Assembly: GCA_015487335.1 (NCBI GenBank)
Contig: WFPZ01000017.1
Location: 1-44,120 of the forward strand
Reading direction: 5' to 3'
From: Paracoccaceae bacterium
Lineage (GTDB): Bacteria; Pseudomonadota; Alphaproteobacteria; Rhodobacterales; Rhodobacteraceae
Length of the DNA stretch: 44,120 nt
The translations under genes and the position numbers were made by a program. The notes under the pieces were generated by a model that made no database searches, was not told where the DNA came from, and worked only from the letters and a program-made list of their open reading frames with translations. Below are positions 15,566 through 24,469 of the stretch, one piece after another (positions within the stretch are counted from its first letter, which is position 1; every line of letters starts with the position of its first letter).

Positions 15566-17116
15566 ATGGACGGCGGCGAACCGCAAAGCGACGACTGGGG
15601 GCCATTCGGCCGCCCTCTCTTCGACGATCCTTCGGCACGGGCGCTCTCGCGCGTGGGCGTGGTGGATGTGGGCTCCAACTCGGTGCGGCTGGTGGTGTTC
15701 GACGGGGCGGCCCGCTCTCCGGCCTATTTCTACAACGAAAAGATCATGTGCGCGCTTGGCGCGGGACTGGGCGAGACGGGCCGCCTCAACCCCAAGGGGC
15801 GGGCCCGCGCCCTGGCCGCGATCCGCCGCTTCCAGCTGCTGGCCGAGGGCATGGGCGCGCTGCCGCTGAGCGCGGTGGCCACCGCGGCGGTGCGCGAGGC
15901 CGAGGACGGCCCGGAGTTCCGCGACGAGGTGGAGCGCGAAACCGGCCTGCGGCTTTACGTCATCGACGGCGAGGAGGAGGCGCGCCTTTCGGCCCAGGGG
16001 GTGCTGCTGGGCTGGCCCGGCGCGGACGGGCTGGTGTGCGACATCGGCGGCTCGTCGATGGAACTGGCCGAGCTGCGCGACGGCGAGGTGGGCCGGTGCA
16101 TCAGCTCTCCGCTGGGGCCGCTGAAGCTGCAGAACATCAGAGGCGGGCGCAAGGCGGTGAAGGCCCATGTGCGCGCGGTGATGGAAGAGCTGGCCGAACA
16201 CATGGGCCGCGAGCACAAGCGGCTGTATCTCGTGGGCGGCAGCTGGCGGGCGATCGCCCGGCTCGACATGGAGCGGCGCGGCTATCCGCTGCATGTCCTG
16301 CACGAATACCGCATGACCCCGCGCGCGGTGACCGAGACCGTGCGCTGGATCGGCGAGCACGAGCTGAGCGAGCTGCGCGCGCGCACCGGCACCTCTCTGG
16401 CCCGGCTGTCGCTGGTGCCGCTGGCGGGGGTGGTGCTCAAGCAGCTGCTGCGCAGCTTCCGCCCGGGCGAGATCGCGGTATCCAGCTACGGCCTCCGCGA
16501 GGGCCTGCTTTACGAACAGATGCCCCAGAAGCTGCGCCGCCGCGACCCGCTGATCGAAGCGGCGCGCTTTGCCGAGGCCCGGGATGCCCGCATGCCCGGC
16601 TTCGGGCGCCAGCTTTACCGTTTCATCGAGCCGCTGTTCAAATCAGCCCCCCCCCAGCGCAAGCGGATGGTGCGGGCCGCCTGCCTGCTGCACGACGTCA
16701 CCTGGCGGGCCCATCCCGACTATCGCGCCGAGGTCTGCTTCGACAACGCCACCCGCGCCAACCTCGGCGGCCTGACCCACCAGGAGCGCATCTGGCTGGG
16801 CCTGGCGCTGCTGCACCGGTACAAGAACAGCCGCGAGGGTTCGCGTTTCGCCCCGCTGTTCGCGCTCATCGACGAAAAGCGCCAGCGCGAGGCCGAGATC
16901 ACCGGCAAGGCAATGCGCTTCGGGGCGATGTTCTCGACCGAAGCGCCGGAAGATCTGGCCCGCCTCAAGTGGCAGCCGAAGAAACGGGTGCTGACGCTGA
17001 CGCTCACGCCGCGCGGGGCGGGGCTGTTCGGCGAGGTGGTGGAGGCGCGCTTTCGCTCGCTGGCAGCAGCGCTGGAGGCCGAGGCCGTGGTTCGCCACGG
17101 CCGAAAGCGGGGCTGA
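15566..17116 (+). CDS. ppx: Exopolyphosphatase, Ppx/GppA family
   Basis: This 516-residue protein is predicted to remove terminal phosphates from polyphosphate (or act on pppGpp). The ASKHA fold is visible: the phosphate-1 loop is VVDVGSNSVRLVVFD, VATAAVREAEDGPEF follows, VCDIGGSSMELAEL is the phosphate-2 loop, and YLVGGSWRAIARLD is the adenosine-binding region. The C-terminal half includes an HD-like segment (LLHDVTWRAHPDYRAE). I chose ATG 15566 because AGGGGG (15551-15556) is nine bases upstream; GTG 15560 would be too close to that site. It begins 52 bp after ppk and forms an operon with it. Confidence 0.9.
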   Translation: MDGGEPQSDDWGPFGRPLFDDPSARALSRVGVVDVGSNSVRLVVFDGAARSPAYFYNEKIMCALGAGLGETGRLNPKGRARALAAIRRFQLLAEGMGALPLSAVATAAVREAEDGPEFRDEVERETGLRLYVIDGEEEARLSAQGVLLGWPGADGLVCDIGGSSMELAELRDGEVGRCISSPLGPLKLQNIRGGRKAVKAHVRAVMEELAEHMGREHKRLYLVGGSWRAIARLDMERRGYPLHVLHEYRMTPRAVTETVRWIGEHELSELRARTGTSLARLSLVPLAGVVLKQLLRSFRPGEIAVSSYGLREGLLYEQMPQKLRRRDPLIEAARFAEARDARMPGFGRQLYRFIEPLFKSAPPQRKRMVRAACLLHDVTWRAHPDYRAEVCFDNATRANLGGLTHQERIWLGLALLHRYKNSREGSRFAPLFALIDEKRQREAEITGKAMRFGAMFSTEAPEDLARLKWQPKKRVLTLTLTPRGAGLFGEVVEARFRSLAAALEAEAVVRHGRKRG

Positions 17117-17135
17117 GGCCGGGCCTTGCCTTGCG

Positions 17136-17459
17136 CTACAGTTCGATCTCCTCGCCCGGTTCGGGCTCGGCAGGCGGGTCTTGCGGCGCGGGGGGCTCTT
17201 CACCCGGGGGGACCTTGCGGCGGATGATGATGTCGCCGTTGGGCAGGATCTCGGGGGGCTCGTAAAGCGACAGGTCGATGATCCTGCCCTGAATCTCCAG
17301 AAGGATCGGCCCGATCTCGTCGGCCAGGCCGCGCAGCAGCAGCTGCAGCCCTTCCGAAAGCAGCTGCACCCCCTTGCGCATCTCCTCGCGCCCCTCCTGC
17401 GCCACCGCCGGCGAGACCGCCAGCGCCAGGGCAAGCCCGTATGCGGCAATCCGTTTCAT
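17136..17459 (-). CDS. Small secreted protein of unknown function
   Basis: This 107-residue protein has a clear signal peptide (MKRIAAYGLALALAVSPAVA, cleavage before QEG). The mature part has a short helical region (MRKGVQLLSEGLQLLLRGL) and the block YEPPEILPNGDIIIRRK, then an acidic, proline-rich tail (PAPQDPPAEPEPGEE). I recognise the EILPNGDIIIRRK pattern from small exported proteins of Rhodobacterales but know no function. It converges with ppx, leaving 19 bp between the stops. ATG 17459 is preferred because it puts the signal peptide at the N-terminus. Confidence 0.75.
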   Translation of the reverse strand: MKRIAAYGLALALAVSPAVAQEGREEMRKGVQLLSEGLQLLLRGLADEIGPILLEIQGRIIDLSLYEPPEILPNGDIIIRRKVPPGEEPPAPQDPPAEPEPGEEIEL

Positions 17460-17546
17460 GGCCCCAATATAGGCCATGGCGGCGGGCGTGGTAAGGTCAG
17501 GGGGCGAAATCCATGCAGCCCCCCGCGGGGAGGGCGTCAGGCGGCA

Positions 17547-18227
17547 TCAGCCAGCCGCCCCGCTGATCTCTTCCCAGGCGCGGTTGATGGCGACCAGCCG
17601 CTTTTCGGCCAGCTTCACCGCCTCCTCGGGCAGGCCGCGGGCCATCATCCTGTCGGGGTGGGTTTCGCGCACCAGCCTGCGCCAGGCCTCGCGGGCCTCT
17701 TCCAGAGAGGCATCGGGCGGCAGGCCCAGCACCGCGTAGGGGTCGGGCTCGGCATCGGGCACGAAGCGCGAGCGCAGGGCGCGGAACTGGCGCTCGTTCA
17801 GGCCGAAGATCTCGGCCACCCGCTCGAGGAAGGCCTCTTCCTTGGGGTGGTACTGCCCGTCCGCCATGGCGATGTAGAATAGCCCTTCCATCAGGTCGCA
17901 CAACGTGCCCTCGTCGCCGTCGAACATGCGCTTGATGCGGCGGGCGTATTCCTCGAAACCGGCCACGTCGGTGCGCGCCAGGTTGAAGACGCGGGCGGCG
18001 TTCTTCTCTTCGCCGGCGGGGATGGTAAAGACCTCGCGAAAGGCGGTGACCTCGTCGCGGGTGACCAGCCCGTCGGCCTTGGCCATCTTGGCCGAAAGCG
18101 CGATCACCGCGATGGTGAAGGCGATCGAGCGCTCGGGCGGGGTGCGCAGCTTCTCGAACACCGCCGAGAGCGGCTCGCCCTTGCGCAGGGCCGAGAGGGC
18201 TTCACCGATGCGCGACCATAAGGACAT
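17547..18227 (-). CDS. TerB-like and J-domain co-chaperone (DjlA-like)
   Basis: This 226-residue protein joins a TerB-like helical domain (about 35-155, with SAKMAKADGLVTRDEV and MADGQYHPKEEAFLERV as the two acidic metal-site motifs) to a C-terminal J domain (about 161-222). The J domain has YAVLGLPPDASLEEAREAWRRLV and the essential HPD tripeptide at 190-192. It should stimulate DnaK ATPase. Unlike E. coli DjlA it has no N-terminal membrane helix, so it is probably cytoplasmic. It starts 8 bp before the GNAT gene's stop region and may share its transcript. Confidence 0.85.
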   Translation of the reverse strand: MSLWSRIGEALSALRKGEPLSAVFEKLRTPPERSIAFTIAVIALSAKMAKADGLVTRDEVTAFREVFTIPAGEEKNAARVFNLARTDVAGFEEYARRIKRMFDGDEGTLCDLMEGLFYIAMADGQYHPKEEAFLERVAEIFGLNERQFRALRSRFVPDAEPDPYAVLGLPPDASLEEAREAWRRLVRETHPDRMMARGLPEEAVKLAEKRLVAINRAWEEISGAAG

Positions 18228-18236
18228 GCCCCTCTC

Positions 18237-18758
18237 CTAGCGGTTTTTTCCGGGGTTGTCAGGCGGATGGAGAAATTTCTGCATCAGGTGCAGGTCCATC
18301 CAGCGGCCGAACTTGAAGCCCACCCGGGGCAGCACCGCCACCTCGCGGTAGCCCAGGGCGGCATGAAAGGCGATGCCGGCCGGATTCTCGCCGCTGACGC
18401 CGGCAAGGACAGAATGCGCCCCGCCGGCGCGGGCGTGCTCTTCCACCGCCGCCAGCAGCTCTCGGCCCAGCCCGCGCCCCCGGGCGCCCCGGGCCAGGAT
18501 CACCGTGTGTTCCATGGTGCGCGCATAACCCGCGCCGGCGCGAAACTGGGCGTAGGTGGCAAAGCCGAGGATCTCTCTCCCAGCCCCTTCGGCAAGGAAG
18601 AACCCATGCCCCGCGCCCTGGCGGGCCCGGATCATCTGCGCCACCTCCTCCGGGGTCTTCTCCACCGAGTTGAAGGTGATCGAGGTTTCGCGGATCTCGG
18701 GGTTCCAGATCGCGGCGATCGCGGCCGCGTCCCCGGCTGTCGCATCGCGCAGTCTCAT
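18237..18758 (-). CDS. GNAT N-acetyltransferase, phosphinothricin acetyltransferase-like
   Basis: This 173-residue protein transfers acetyl from acetyl-CoA to an amine. It begins MRLRDATAGDAAAIAAIWNPEIRETSITFN, the start typical of the phosphinothricin/methionine sulfoximine acetyltransferase subgroup. The acetyl-CoA loop is ARGARGRGLGRELLAAVEEHA, and the end HAALGYREVAVLPRVGFKFGRWMDLHLMQK is also typical. A physiological substrate cannot be assigned from sequence. The open frame extends 49 codons upstream of ATG 18758, but that portion is not conserved in character. It is divergent from nhaA across 281 bp. Confidence 0.82.
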   Translation of the reverse strand: MRLRDATAGDAAAIAAIWNPEIRETSITFNSVEKTPEEVAQMIRARQGAGHGFFLAEGAGREILGFATYAQFRAGAGYARTMEHTVILARGARGRGLGRELLAAVEEHARAGGAHSVLAGVSGENPAGIAFHAALGYREVAVLPRVGFKFGRWMDLHLMQKFLHPPDNPGKNR

Positions 18759-18970
18759 TGCAGCACCACACCCCCGCCGCGGGCAGCGGCTACGGCCCAC
18801 CGGCCCGCGCCGCGCCCGACACCGGCAAGCCCTTGCCTGCGGGCCGCAGGATGATCGAATGCCTCCACCATGCCCCGTTGTCCCCTCAACGGGAGCCGCT
18901 TGCAAGCGGATGACAGGCGGATGAAGCGTTGCATCCCTGCGGCACGGTGGCAGATTCGGCCGGTTTGCCC

Positions 18971-18998
18971 TTGATTGCCGCCCCGGCGCCTTTATGTG
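18971..18998 (+). promoter_or_regulatory. Possible promoter of nhaA
   Basis: TTGATT (18971-18976) and TATGTG (18993-18998) are separated by 16 bases, about 40 bp upstream of the nhaA start codon. The rest of the 281-bp divergent region (18759-19039) is GC-rich and shows no other clear signal. This is a pattern match only. Confidence 0.3.
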
Positions 18999-19039
18999 GG
19001 CCGCAACGACAAGAAACCCGACAGGAGACCCGTCCCAAA

Positions 19040-20218
19040 ATGCTGCTTCGCGCGATCGACCGATTCTTCCGCCACGACGCCTCTGGCGGAGTTCTGCTCA
19101 TGCTCTCGGCCGTGGCCGCCCTCGTTGTGGCCAATTCCGGACTGCAGCCTGTCTATGACGCCATGCTGAACGCGAAACTGGCGCTCACGCTCAACGGCAG
19201 CGGGCTCGAAAAGCCGCTGGTGCTGTGGATCAACGACGGGCTGATGGCGATCTTCTTCTTCCTCATCGGGCTGGAGCTGAAACGCGAGATGCTGGAAGGG
19301 CGCCTGAAGAACCCGCGCGACGTGGTGCTGCCGGGAATGGCGGCTCTGGGCGGGATGCTCGCCCCGGCGCTGATCTACCTCACGCTCAACCTCGGCAATC
19401 CCGATACCGTGGGCGGCTGGGCCATTCCGGCGGCCACCGACATTGCCTTCGCTCTCGGGGTGCTTGCGCTGGTGGGCGACAGGGCGCCCCCGGCGCTGAA
19501 GGTCTTTCTGCTGACGCTGGCGATCCTCGACGACCTGGGCGCGATCGTGATCATCGCTCTGTTCTACACCGCCGAGCTGAAGCTTTCCTACCTTCTCCTG
19601 GCGCTGCTGCCGATGGCCGGGCTCTATCTGCTGAACAGGCTGCGCCTGCACCGGGTGGCCCCGTTCATCCTGCTTGGCGTGGTGCTGTGGGTGCTGGTGC
19701 TGAAATCGGGCGTGCACGCCACGCTGGCCGGGGTGGTGACGGCCTTCTTCATCCCGATGACCGACAAATGGGGCAAGTCCCCCCTGCACGCGCTTGAAAA
19801 CGCCCTGGCGCCCTATGTGCTCTACCTGATCGTGCCGATCTTCGCCTTCGCCAATGCCGGCGTGGTGCTGGAGGGAATCTCGGTGGCCGGGCTGCTGGCG
19901 CCGCTGCCGCTGGGCATCGCGCTGGGGCTCGTGGCGGGCAAGCAGATCGGGGTGTTCGCGGCCAGCTGGGCGATCGTGAAGCTGGGCTGGGCGCGGCTGC
20001 CGCACGGGGTGGGCTGGCTGCACATCTATGGCGTGGCCTGCCTGGCGGGGATCGGCTTCACCATGTCGCTGTTCATCGGGGCGCTCAGCTTCGAGGATCC
20101 GGAGCTGATGAACCAGGTGCGGCTGGGGGTGATGACCGGCTCGCTGATCTCGGCCGTCGTGGGCTTCACGGTGCTGCGCACGGTCGGCCTGCGCGAGCCG
20201 CTGCCACAGGAAGGCTGA
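19040..20218 (+). CDS. nhaA: Na+/H+ antiporter NhaA
   Basis: This 392-residue inner-membrane antiporter has about 12 membrane helices and expels Na+ (or Li+) in exchange for protons. The ion-binding aspartates are present: Asp134 in IPAATDIAFALG, and Asp164-Asp165 in LAILDDLGAIVIIALFYT. The N-terminal FRHDASGGVLLM and the block ACLAGIGFTMSLFIGALSF are typical. ATG 19040 is the family start; AGGAG lies about 12 bases upstream. The longer open frame begins in sequence without NhaA character. The gene is alone on its strand before the pepF-like gene. Confidence 0.94.
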   Translation: MLLRAIDRFFRHDASGGVLLMLSAVAALVVANSGLQPVYDAMLNAKLALTLNGSGLEKPLVLWINDGLMAIFFFLIGLELKREMLEGRLKNPRDVVLPGMAALGGMLAPALIYLTLNLGNPDTVGGWAIPAATDIAFALGVLALVGDRAPPALKVFLLTLAILDDLGAIVIIALFYTAELKLSYLLLALLPMAGLYLLNRLRLHRVAPFILLGVVLWVLVLKSGVHATLAGVVTAFFIPMTDKWGKSPLHALENALAPYVLYLIVPIFAFANAGVVLEGISVAGLLAPLPLGIALGLVAGKQIGVFAASWAIVKLGWARLPHGVGWLHIYGVACLAGIGFTMSLFIGALSFEDPELMNQVRLGVMTGSLISAVVGFTVLRTVGLREPLPQEG

Positions 20219-20323
20219 ACCCGGTCGGGCGGGGCCTTTCCCGGCCGAAGAAGAGAAAACATGGGCCGCTTGCACCCGGCGGGGCCTGCGGCCTATGTCT
20301 GGGCGACAACAGACGAGGTTCAG

Positions 20324-22147
20324 ATGTCTTCACGCTTTCCTTCCCCCGTTTTCGACGCCGACGCCAGCGGCGGGCGCGATCTCGGCCCCCTGCCCGAGTG
20401 GGATCTTTCCGATCTCTACCCCGCCCCCGACGACCCGCAGATCGAGCGGGACATGGCCTGGCTGGAAGAGGCCTGCGCCAGTTTCGCGGCCGACTACGAA
20501 GGCCGGCTGGCCGATCTCGATGCCGAGGGGATGCTGGAATGCGTGCAGCGCTACGAACGCATCGAGACGGTGGCCGGGCGGATCATGTCCTATGCGGGGC
20601 TGCGCTACTACCAGAACACCACCGATGCCGAGCGCGCCAAGTTCATGTCCGACTGTCAGGACAGGGTGACCGCCCACACCACGCCGCTGGTGTTCTTCTC
20701 GCTGGAGGTCAACCGCCTCGACGACGAGGCGCTGGACGCGATGCTGGCCCGTAGCCCCGGGCTGGCCCATTACCGGCGCATGTTCGAGCGGCTGCGCGCC
20801 ATGCGGCCCTACCAGCTCTCGGACGAGCTGGAGAAGTTCCTGCACGATCATTCCGTGGTCGGCGCCGCGGCCTGGAACAAGCTGTTCGACGAAACCGTCG
20901 CCGGGCTTGAATTCACCATCGACGGCGAGGCGCTGAACCTGGAGGCCACGCTCAACCTGCTTACCGAGCAGCAGCGCGACCGGCGCGAGGCCGCGGCGCG
21001 CGAGCTGGCGCGCGTCTTCGGCGCCAACATCAAGCTGTTCGCCCGCGTCCACAACACGCTGACCAAGGAAAAGGAGATCGAGGACCGCTGGCGCGGAATG
21101 CCCAGCCCGCAGACCGCGCGCCACCTGTCCAACGACGTGGAGCCCGAGGTCGTCGAGGCGCTGCGCAACGCGGTGGTTGCCGCCTATCCTCAGCTGAGCC
21201 ACCGCTACTACGAGCTCAAGCGCAGATGGCTGGGCCTCGACAAGCTGGAGGTGTGGGACCGCAACGCCCCCCTGCCGATGGAGGACACCCGCATCATCGG
21301 CTGGGAGGAGGCCACCGAGACGGTGCTGCAGGCCTATGCTTCCTTCTCGCCGGAAATGGCCGATATCGCGCGGCCCTTCTTCGAGCGCGGCTGGATCGAT
21401 GCCGCGGTCAAGCCCGGCAAGGCGCCCGGCGCCTTCGCCCATCCCACGGTGACCGAGGCCCACCCCTACGTGATGCTCAACTACCTCGGCAAGCCGCGCG
21501 ACGTGATGACGCTGGCCCACGAGCTGGGCCACGGGGTGCACCAGGTGCTGGCCGCCGGACAGGGAGAGCTGATGGCCTCCACCCCGCTGACGCTTGCCGA
21601 AACGGCTTCCGTCTTCGGCGAGATGCTCACCTTCCGCAAGCTCCTGGAGGGGGCGGAAACCACCGACGAGCGGCGCGTGCTGCTGGCCGGCAAGGTGGAG
21701 GACATGATCAACACCGTGGTGCGTCAGATCGCCTTCTACGACTTCGAGTGCAAGCTGCACGAGGCGCGCCGCGCCGGCGAGCTGACCCCCGACGACATCA
21801 ACGCCCTGTGGATGAGCGTGCAGGCCGAAAGCCTCGGGCCGGCCTTCAACTTCATGGAGGGCTACGAGACCTTCTGGGCCTATATCCCGCATTTCGTCCA
21901 CTCGCCCTTCTACGTCTACGCCTATGCCTTCGGCGACGGGCTGGTGAACGCCCTCTACGCCGCCTACGAGGAGGGCGACCCGGAATTCCAGAAGAAATAC
22001 TTCGAGATGCTGCGGGCGGGCGGCTCGCGCCATCACCGCGAGCTGCTGGCCCCCTTCGGGCTGGATGCCTCCGATCCGGCGTTCTGGGACAAGGGGCTGG
22101 GCATGATCTCGGGGATGATCGACGAGCTGGAGGCGATGGAAGGCTGA
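20324..22147 (+). CDS. M3 family oligoendopeptidase (PepF type)
   Basis: This 607-residue zinc metallopeptidase cleaves short peptides in the cytoplasm. The metal site is LAHELGHGVHQ (His399, Glu400, His403) with the third ligand Glu426 in LAETASVFGE. The N-terminus carries LPEWDLSDLYP, typical of the M3B/PepF group. The C-terminus has the substrate-binding motif YAYAFGDGLVNALY. ATG 20324 has GAGG eight bases upstream and gives the usual length; the 21 codons before it do not look conserved. The next gene, a dipeptidase, may continue peptide breakdown. Confidence 0.92.
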   Translation: MSSRFPSPVFDADASGGRDLGPLPEWDLSDLYPAPDDPQIERDMAWLEEACASFAADYEGRLADLDAEGMLECVQRYERIETVAGRIMSYAGLRYYQNTTDAERAKFMSDCQDRVTAHTTPLVFFSLEVNRLDDEALDAMLARSPGLAHYRRMFERLRAMRPYQLSDELEKFLHDHSVVGAAAWNKLFDETVAGLEFTIDGEALNLEATLNLLTEQQRDRREAAARELARVFGANIKLFARVHNTLTKEKEIEDRWRGMPSPQTARHLSNDVEPEVVEALRNAVVAAYPQLSHRYYELKRRWLGLDKLEVWDRNAPLPMEDTRIIGWEEATETVLQAYASFSPEMADIARPFFERGWIDAAVKPGKAPGAFAHPTVTEAHPYVMLNYLGKPRDVMTLAHELGHGVHQVLAAGQGELMASTPLTLAETASVFGEMLTFRKLLEGAETTDERRVLLAGKVEDMINTVVRQIAFYDFECKLHEARRAGELTPDDINALWMSVQAESLGPAFNFMEGYETFWAYIPHFVHSPFYVYAYAFGDGLVNALYAAYEEGDPEFQKKYFEMLRAGGSRHHRELLAPFGLDASDPAFWDKGLGMISGMIDELEAMEG

Positions 22148-22238
22148 GCCCGCGCGCCCCTGCCCTCCTCTTGGCCGCGGGGCCGGGGTGGCATAACCTG
22201 CGGCGCCGAAACAACGCCGAAACAGGGGAGATCGGGCA

Positions 22239-23411
22239 ATGCGCAGATTCGGCAAGTGGCTCGGGCGGCTGCTGGTGGTGCTGGCACTGGGGCTGGCCGC
22301 ATTCTTCATCTTCGCCCCGGCCTGGGTGGAGAAAAGCCGCAACCAGGTGGTGCAGGAGGCGCCCTGGCCGGTCTCCGACAAGGCGCGCGCCCTGCACGAA
22401 AGCCTGCTGATCGGCGACTGGCACGCCGATTCGCTGCTGTGGAACCGCGATCTGTCGCAGCGCGGCAGCTACGGGCAGGTGGACATCCCCCGCCTGCAGG
22501 AGGGCAATGTCGCCATCCAGGTGTTCACCGCCGTCACCAAGAGCCCCAGGGGCCTCAACTACGAGCACAACGACCCGGACGCCTTCGACAACATCACCCT
22601 GCTTGCCTTCGGCCAGCTGTGGCCGCCGCGCACCTGGACCAGCCTGCTGGAGCGCGCCCTCTACCAGGCCGACAAGCTGCGCCGGGTGGAGGAGGCATCG
22701 CCCGACGCGCTGAAGGTGGTGCGCTCGCGCGCGGCGCTGGAAGAGGTGCTGATACGCCGCCAGCAGGGCGAGAACGTGGTCGCCGGCCTCCTGGGCCTTG
22801 AAGGCGCGCACCCGCTGGAGGGCCGGCTGGAAAACCTCGACCTGCTGGAAGCCGCCGGCTACCGGGTGGTCGGGCTGCAGCATTTCTTCGACAACGAACT
22901 GGGCGGCACCCTGCACTCGCGCGAAAACAACGGCCTGACGGACTTCGGCCGCCAGGTGGTGGCCGAGGTCGAGGCCCGGGGCATGGTGCTCGATCTGGCC
23001 CATTCCTCCACCGCGGTGGCGCGCGAGGTACTGGACATCACCGACATGCCGGTCATCGTCAGCCACACCGGCATCTTCGGGAAATGCCCCACCAGGCGGA
23101 ACTATCCCGACGAGCTGATGAAGCAGATCGCCGCCACCGGCGGGGTGATCGGCATCGGCTACTGGAAGGAGGCGGTCTGCGACGACAGCCCCGCCGGGAT
23201 CGCCGCCATGATCAAGGCCGCCATCGAGCTTCTGGGCGAGGATGCGGTCTCGCTCGGCTCCGATTTCGACGGTTCGGTGAAAACCACATTCGACACCTCG
23301 CAGCTGGCCGCCCTGACCCAGGCGATGCTGGATGCGGGGCTGAGCGAGGCGCAGATCCGCAAGGTGGCGGGCGAAAACATGCTGCGGGTGCTGCGCGCCC
23401 GGCTGAAATAG
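22239..23411 (+). CDS. Membrane-anchored dipeptidase, peptidase family M19
   Basis: This 390-residue protein has a single N-terminal membrane segment (about 9-27) that should anchor it facing the periplasm. It belongs to the renal dipeptidase group of amidohydrolase-fold enzymes that cleave dipeptides at a binuclear zinc site. The ligands are visible: His62 and Asp64 in DWHAD, Glu188 in GLEGAHP, His255 in LDLAHSS, His276 in VSHTG and Asp342 in GSDFDG. The start ATG 22239 follows AGGGGAG at 11 bases. It lies 91 bp after the oligopeptidase gene. Confidence 0.9.
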   Translation: MRRFGKWLGRLLVVLALGLAAFFIFAPAWVEKSRNQVVQEAPWPVSDKARALHESLLIGDWHADSLLWNRDLSQRGSYGQVDIPRLQEGNVAIQVFTAVTKSPRGLNYEHNDPDAFDNITLLAFGQLWPPRTWTSLLERALYQADKLRRVEEASPDALKVVRSRAALEEVLIRRQQGENVVAGLLGLEGAHPLEGRLENLDLLEAAGYRVVGLQHFFDNELGGTLHSRENNGLTDFGRQVVAEVEARGMVLDLAHSSTAVAREVLDITDMPVIVSHTGIFGKCPTRRNYPDELMKQIAATGGVIGIGYWKEAVCDDSPAGIAAMIKAAIELLGEDAVSLGSDFDGSVKTTFDTSQLAALTQAMLDAGLSEAQIRKVAGENMLRVLRARLK

Positions 23412-23584
23412 ACCGCCACGGCGCGCGAATTTCCCGCACCCGCCCGGCCACCCGCCCTGGATGCCGGTTCGGGGTTTGCGTCTGCCTTTCTTTCCAGAAG
23501 GTCACAGGCCGGCAGAAATGGCCGCCGGTCCGGCTTTCATCACGAAGGAATCTTCGTCACTGCCATGGCAGGCCCGGGCGGCCG

Positions 23585-23890
23585 TCAATTCCATTTCGCC
23601 CAGGGGAAGGGCTTGTCATCGCTGCGTCCGGTCTGAAACCGCGCCACCGCCGCCAGCCAGTTCGCCAGCGGCTCTCCGAAATCGGCGATGAACCTGTTCC
23701 TTTCCCCGGCAAACAGAAGCCACAGGAACTGCAGCAGCGCCAGGGCCAGCAGAACGGTCTCGGCCACGGCGAACAGCGCCGCGAAGACCAGCATCTGCAC
23801 ACCCCGGATCCACACCCTCCGGTCCTTCCAGAAAGGCCCGGAAAGGCCATCCGGCGTTGCCTGTCGGGCATGTCCTGCCTCGATGCTCAT
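23585..23890 (-). CDS. DUF4389 domain membrane protein
   Basis: This 101-residue protein has a hydrophobic stretch of about 35 residues (VQMLVFAALFAVAETVLLALALLQFLWLL, two likely helices) followed by ANWLAAVARFQTG and a PFPWAKW end. This pattern is that of DUF4389. No biochemical function is known for the family. It follows the host-attachment-type gene by 35 bp on the same strand and probably shares its transcript and the FNR-like site. Confidence 0.8.
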   Translation of the reverse strand: MSIEAGHARQATPDGLSGPFWKDRRVWIRGVQMLVFAALFAVAETVLLALALLQFLWLLFAGERNRFIADFGEPLANWLAAVARFQTGRSDDKPFPWAKWN

Positions 23891-23925
23891 GATTCGTCCC
23901 CTCCTTTCCGTTCCCGTCCGGAAGC

Positions 23926-24369
23926 TCAGAAAACGATATGATCCTCGAAGTGGCGGGGCAGATCGGCCACCGGCACCTTCAGCAGATCCTTGCTCAGATC
24001 CGCCACGAGGTTGGACATCAGTTCGCCGTCCAGCCGCTCGCGCAGCAGCCCCAGCATCTTGGGCGGGGCGGCCAGCACCAGCCGGTCATAGGAGCCGCGG
24101 CGCCACAGCTCCTGCGCGGTCTCGGCAACGCGGCGGGCAAACAGCTCGCGCTCCTGGATTTCCTCGGCATGGCGCGACCCGACCGCATGCTGCGCCATCC
24201 CCGGCGCGGCGCGCGAGCGGCCACGGTCATCGGCATATTCCACGTCGATCCCGGCCTCTTCGGCGCTGATTTCCTTCAACTCGCTCAGCCCCTTGCCGAT
24301 GCCGCGGTTGACCAGAAAGCGCGCGCCCCTGTCATCGGCCAGGATCACCAGAGTCTCGGTCGGTTTCAT
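23926..24369 (-). CDS. Host attachment family protein (baeRF-like)
   Basis: This 147-residue protein opens with TLVILADDRGARFLVNRG. It contains a basic/His-rich middle (AQHAVGSRHAEEIQERELFARRVAE) and RLVLAAPPKMLGLLRERL, then ends with LSKDLLKVPVADLPRHFEDHIVF. This is the layout of the 'host attachment' proteins, which belong to the bacterial eRF1-like superfamily; the name comes from Agrobacterium, and the molecular role is unclear. The DUF4389 gene follows. An FNR-type box sits 76 bp upstream, so expression may respond to oxygen. Confidence 0.82.
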   Translation of the reverse strand: MKPTETLVILADDRGARFLVNRGIGKGLSELKEISAEEAGIDVEYADDRGRSRAAPGMAQHAVGSRHAEEIQERELFARRVAETAQELWRRGSYDRLVLAAPPKMLGLLRERLDGELMSNLVADLSKDLLKVPVADLPRHFEDHIVF

Positions 24370-24407
24370 GTCGTTCCCCCAAAGATCGGTCTGCCTGAAC
24401 TCACGAA

Positions 24408-24452
24408 TTCATACTGGCAACGAGCCGCCGCCCGGTCCTTGACCTTGCTCAA
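24408..24452 (-). promoter_or_regulatory. FNR/FnrL-type box and -10 upstream of the host-attachment gene
   Basis: TTGACCTTGCTCAA at 24439-24452 has the TTGA-N6-TCAA form of CRP/FNR sites. On the minus strand TATGAA (24413-24408) lies about 35 bp from the box centre, close to the spacing of FNR-activated class II promoters (box at -41.5). It sits in the 100-bp gap between rpoH (stop 24470) and the gene starting at 24369. Binding by FnrL or a related regulator is inferred. Confidence 0.45.
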
Positions 24453-24469
24453 TCATGCCGGCATCGGGC

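Noticed and set aside
23542..23570. ACGAAG-GAAT-CTTCGT hairpin and TGCCATGGCA palindrome downstream of the M19 dipeptidase
   Set aside because: The stem is short, has no T run on either strand and no conserved context, so neither a terminator nor an operator could be supported.
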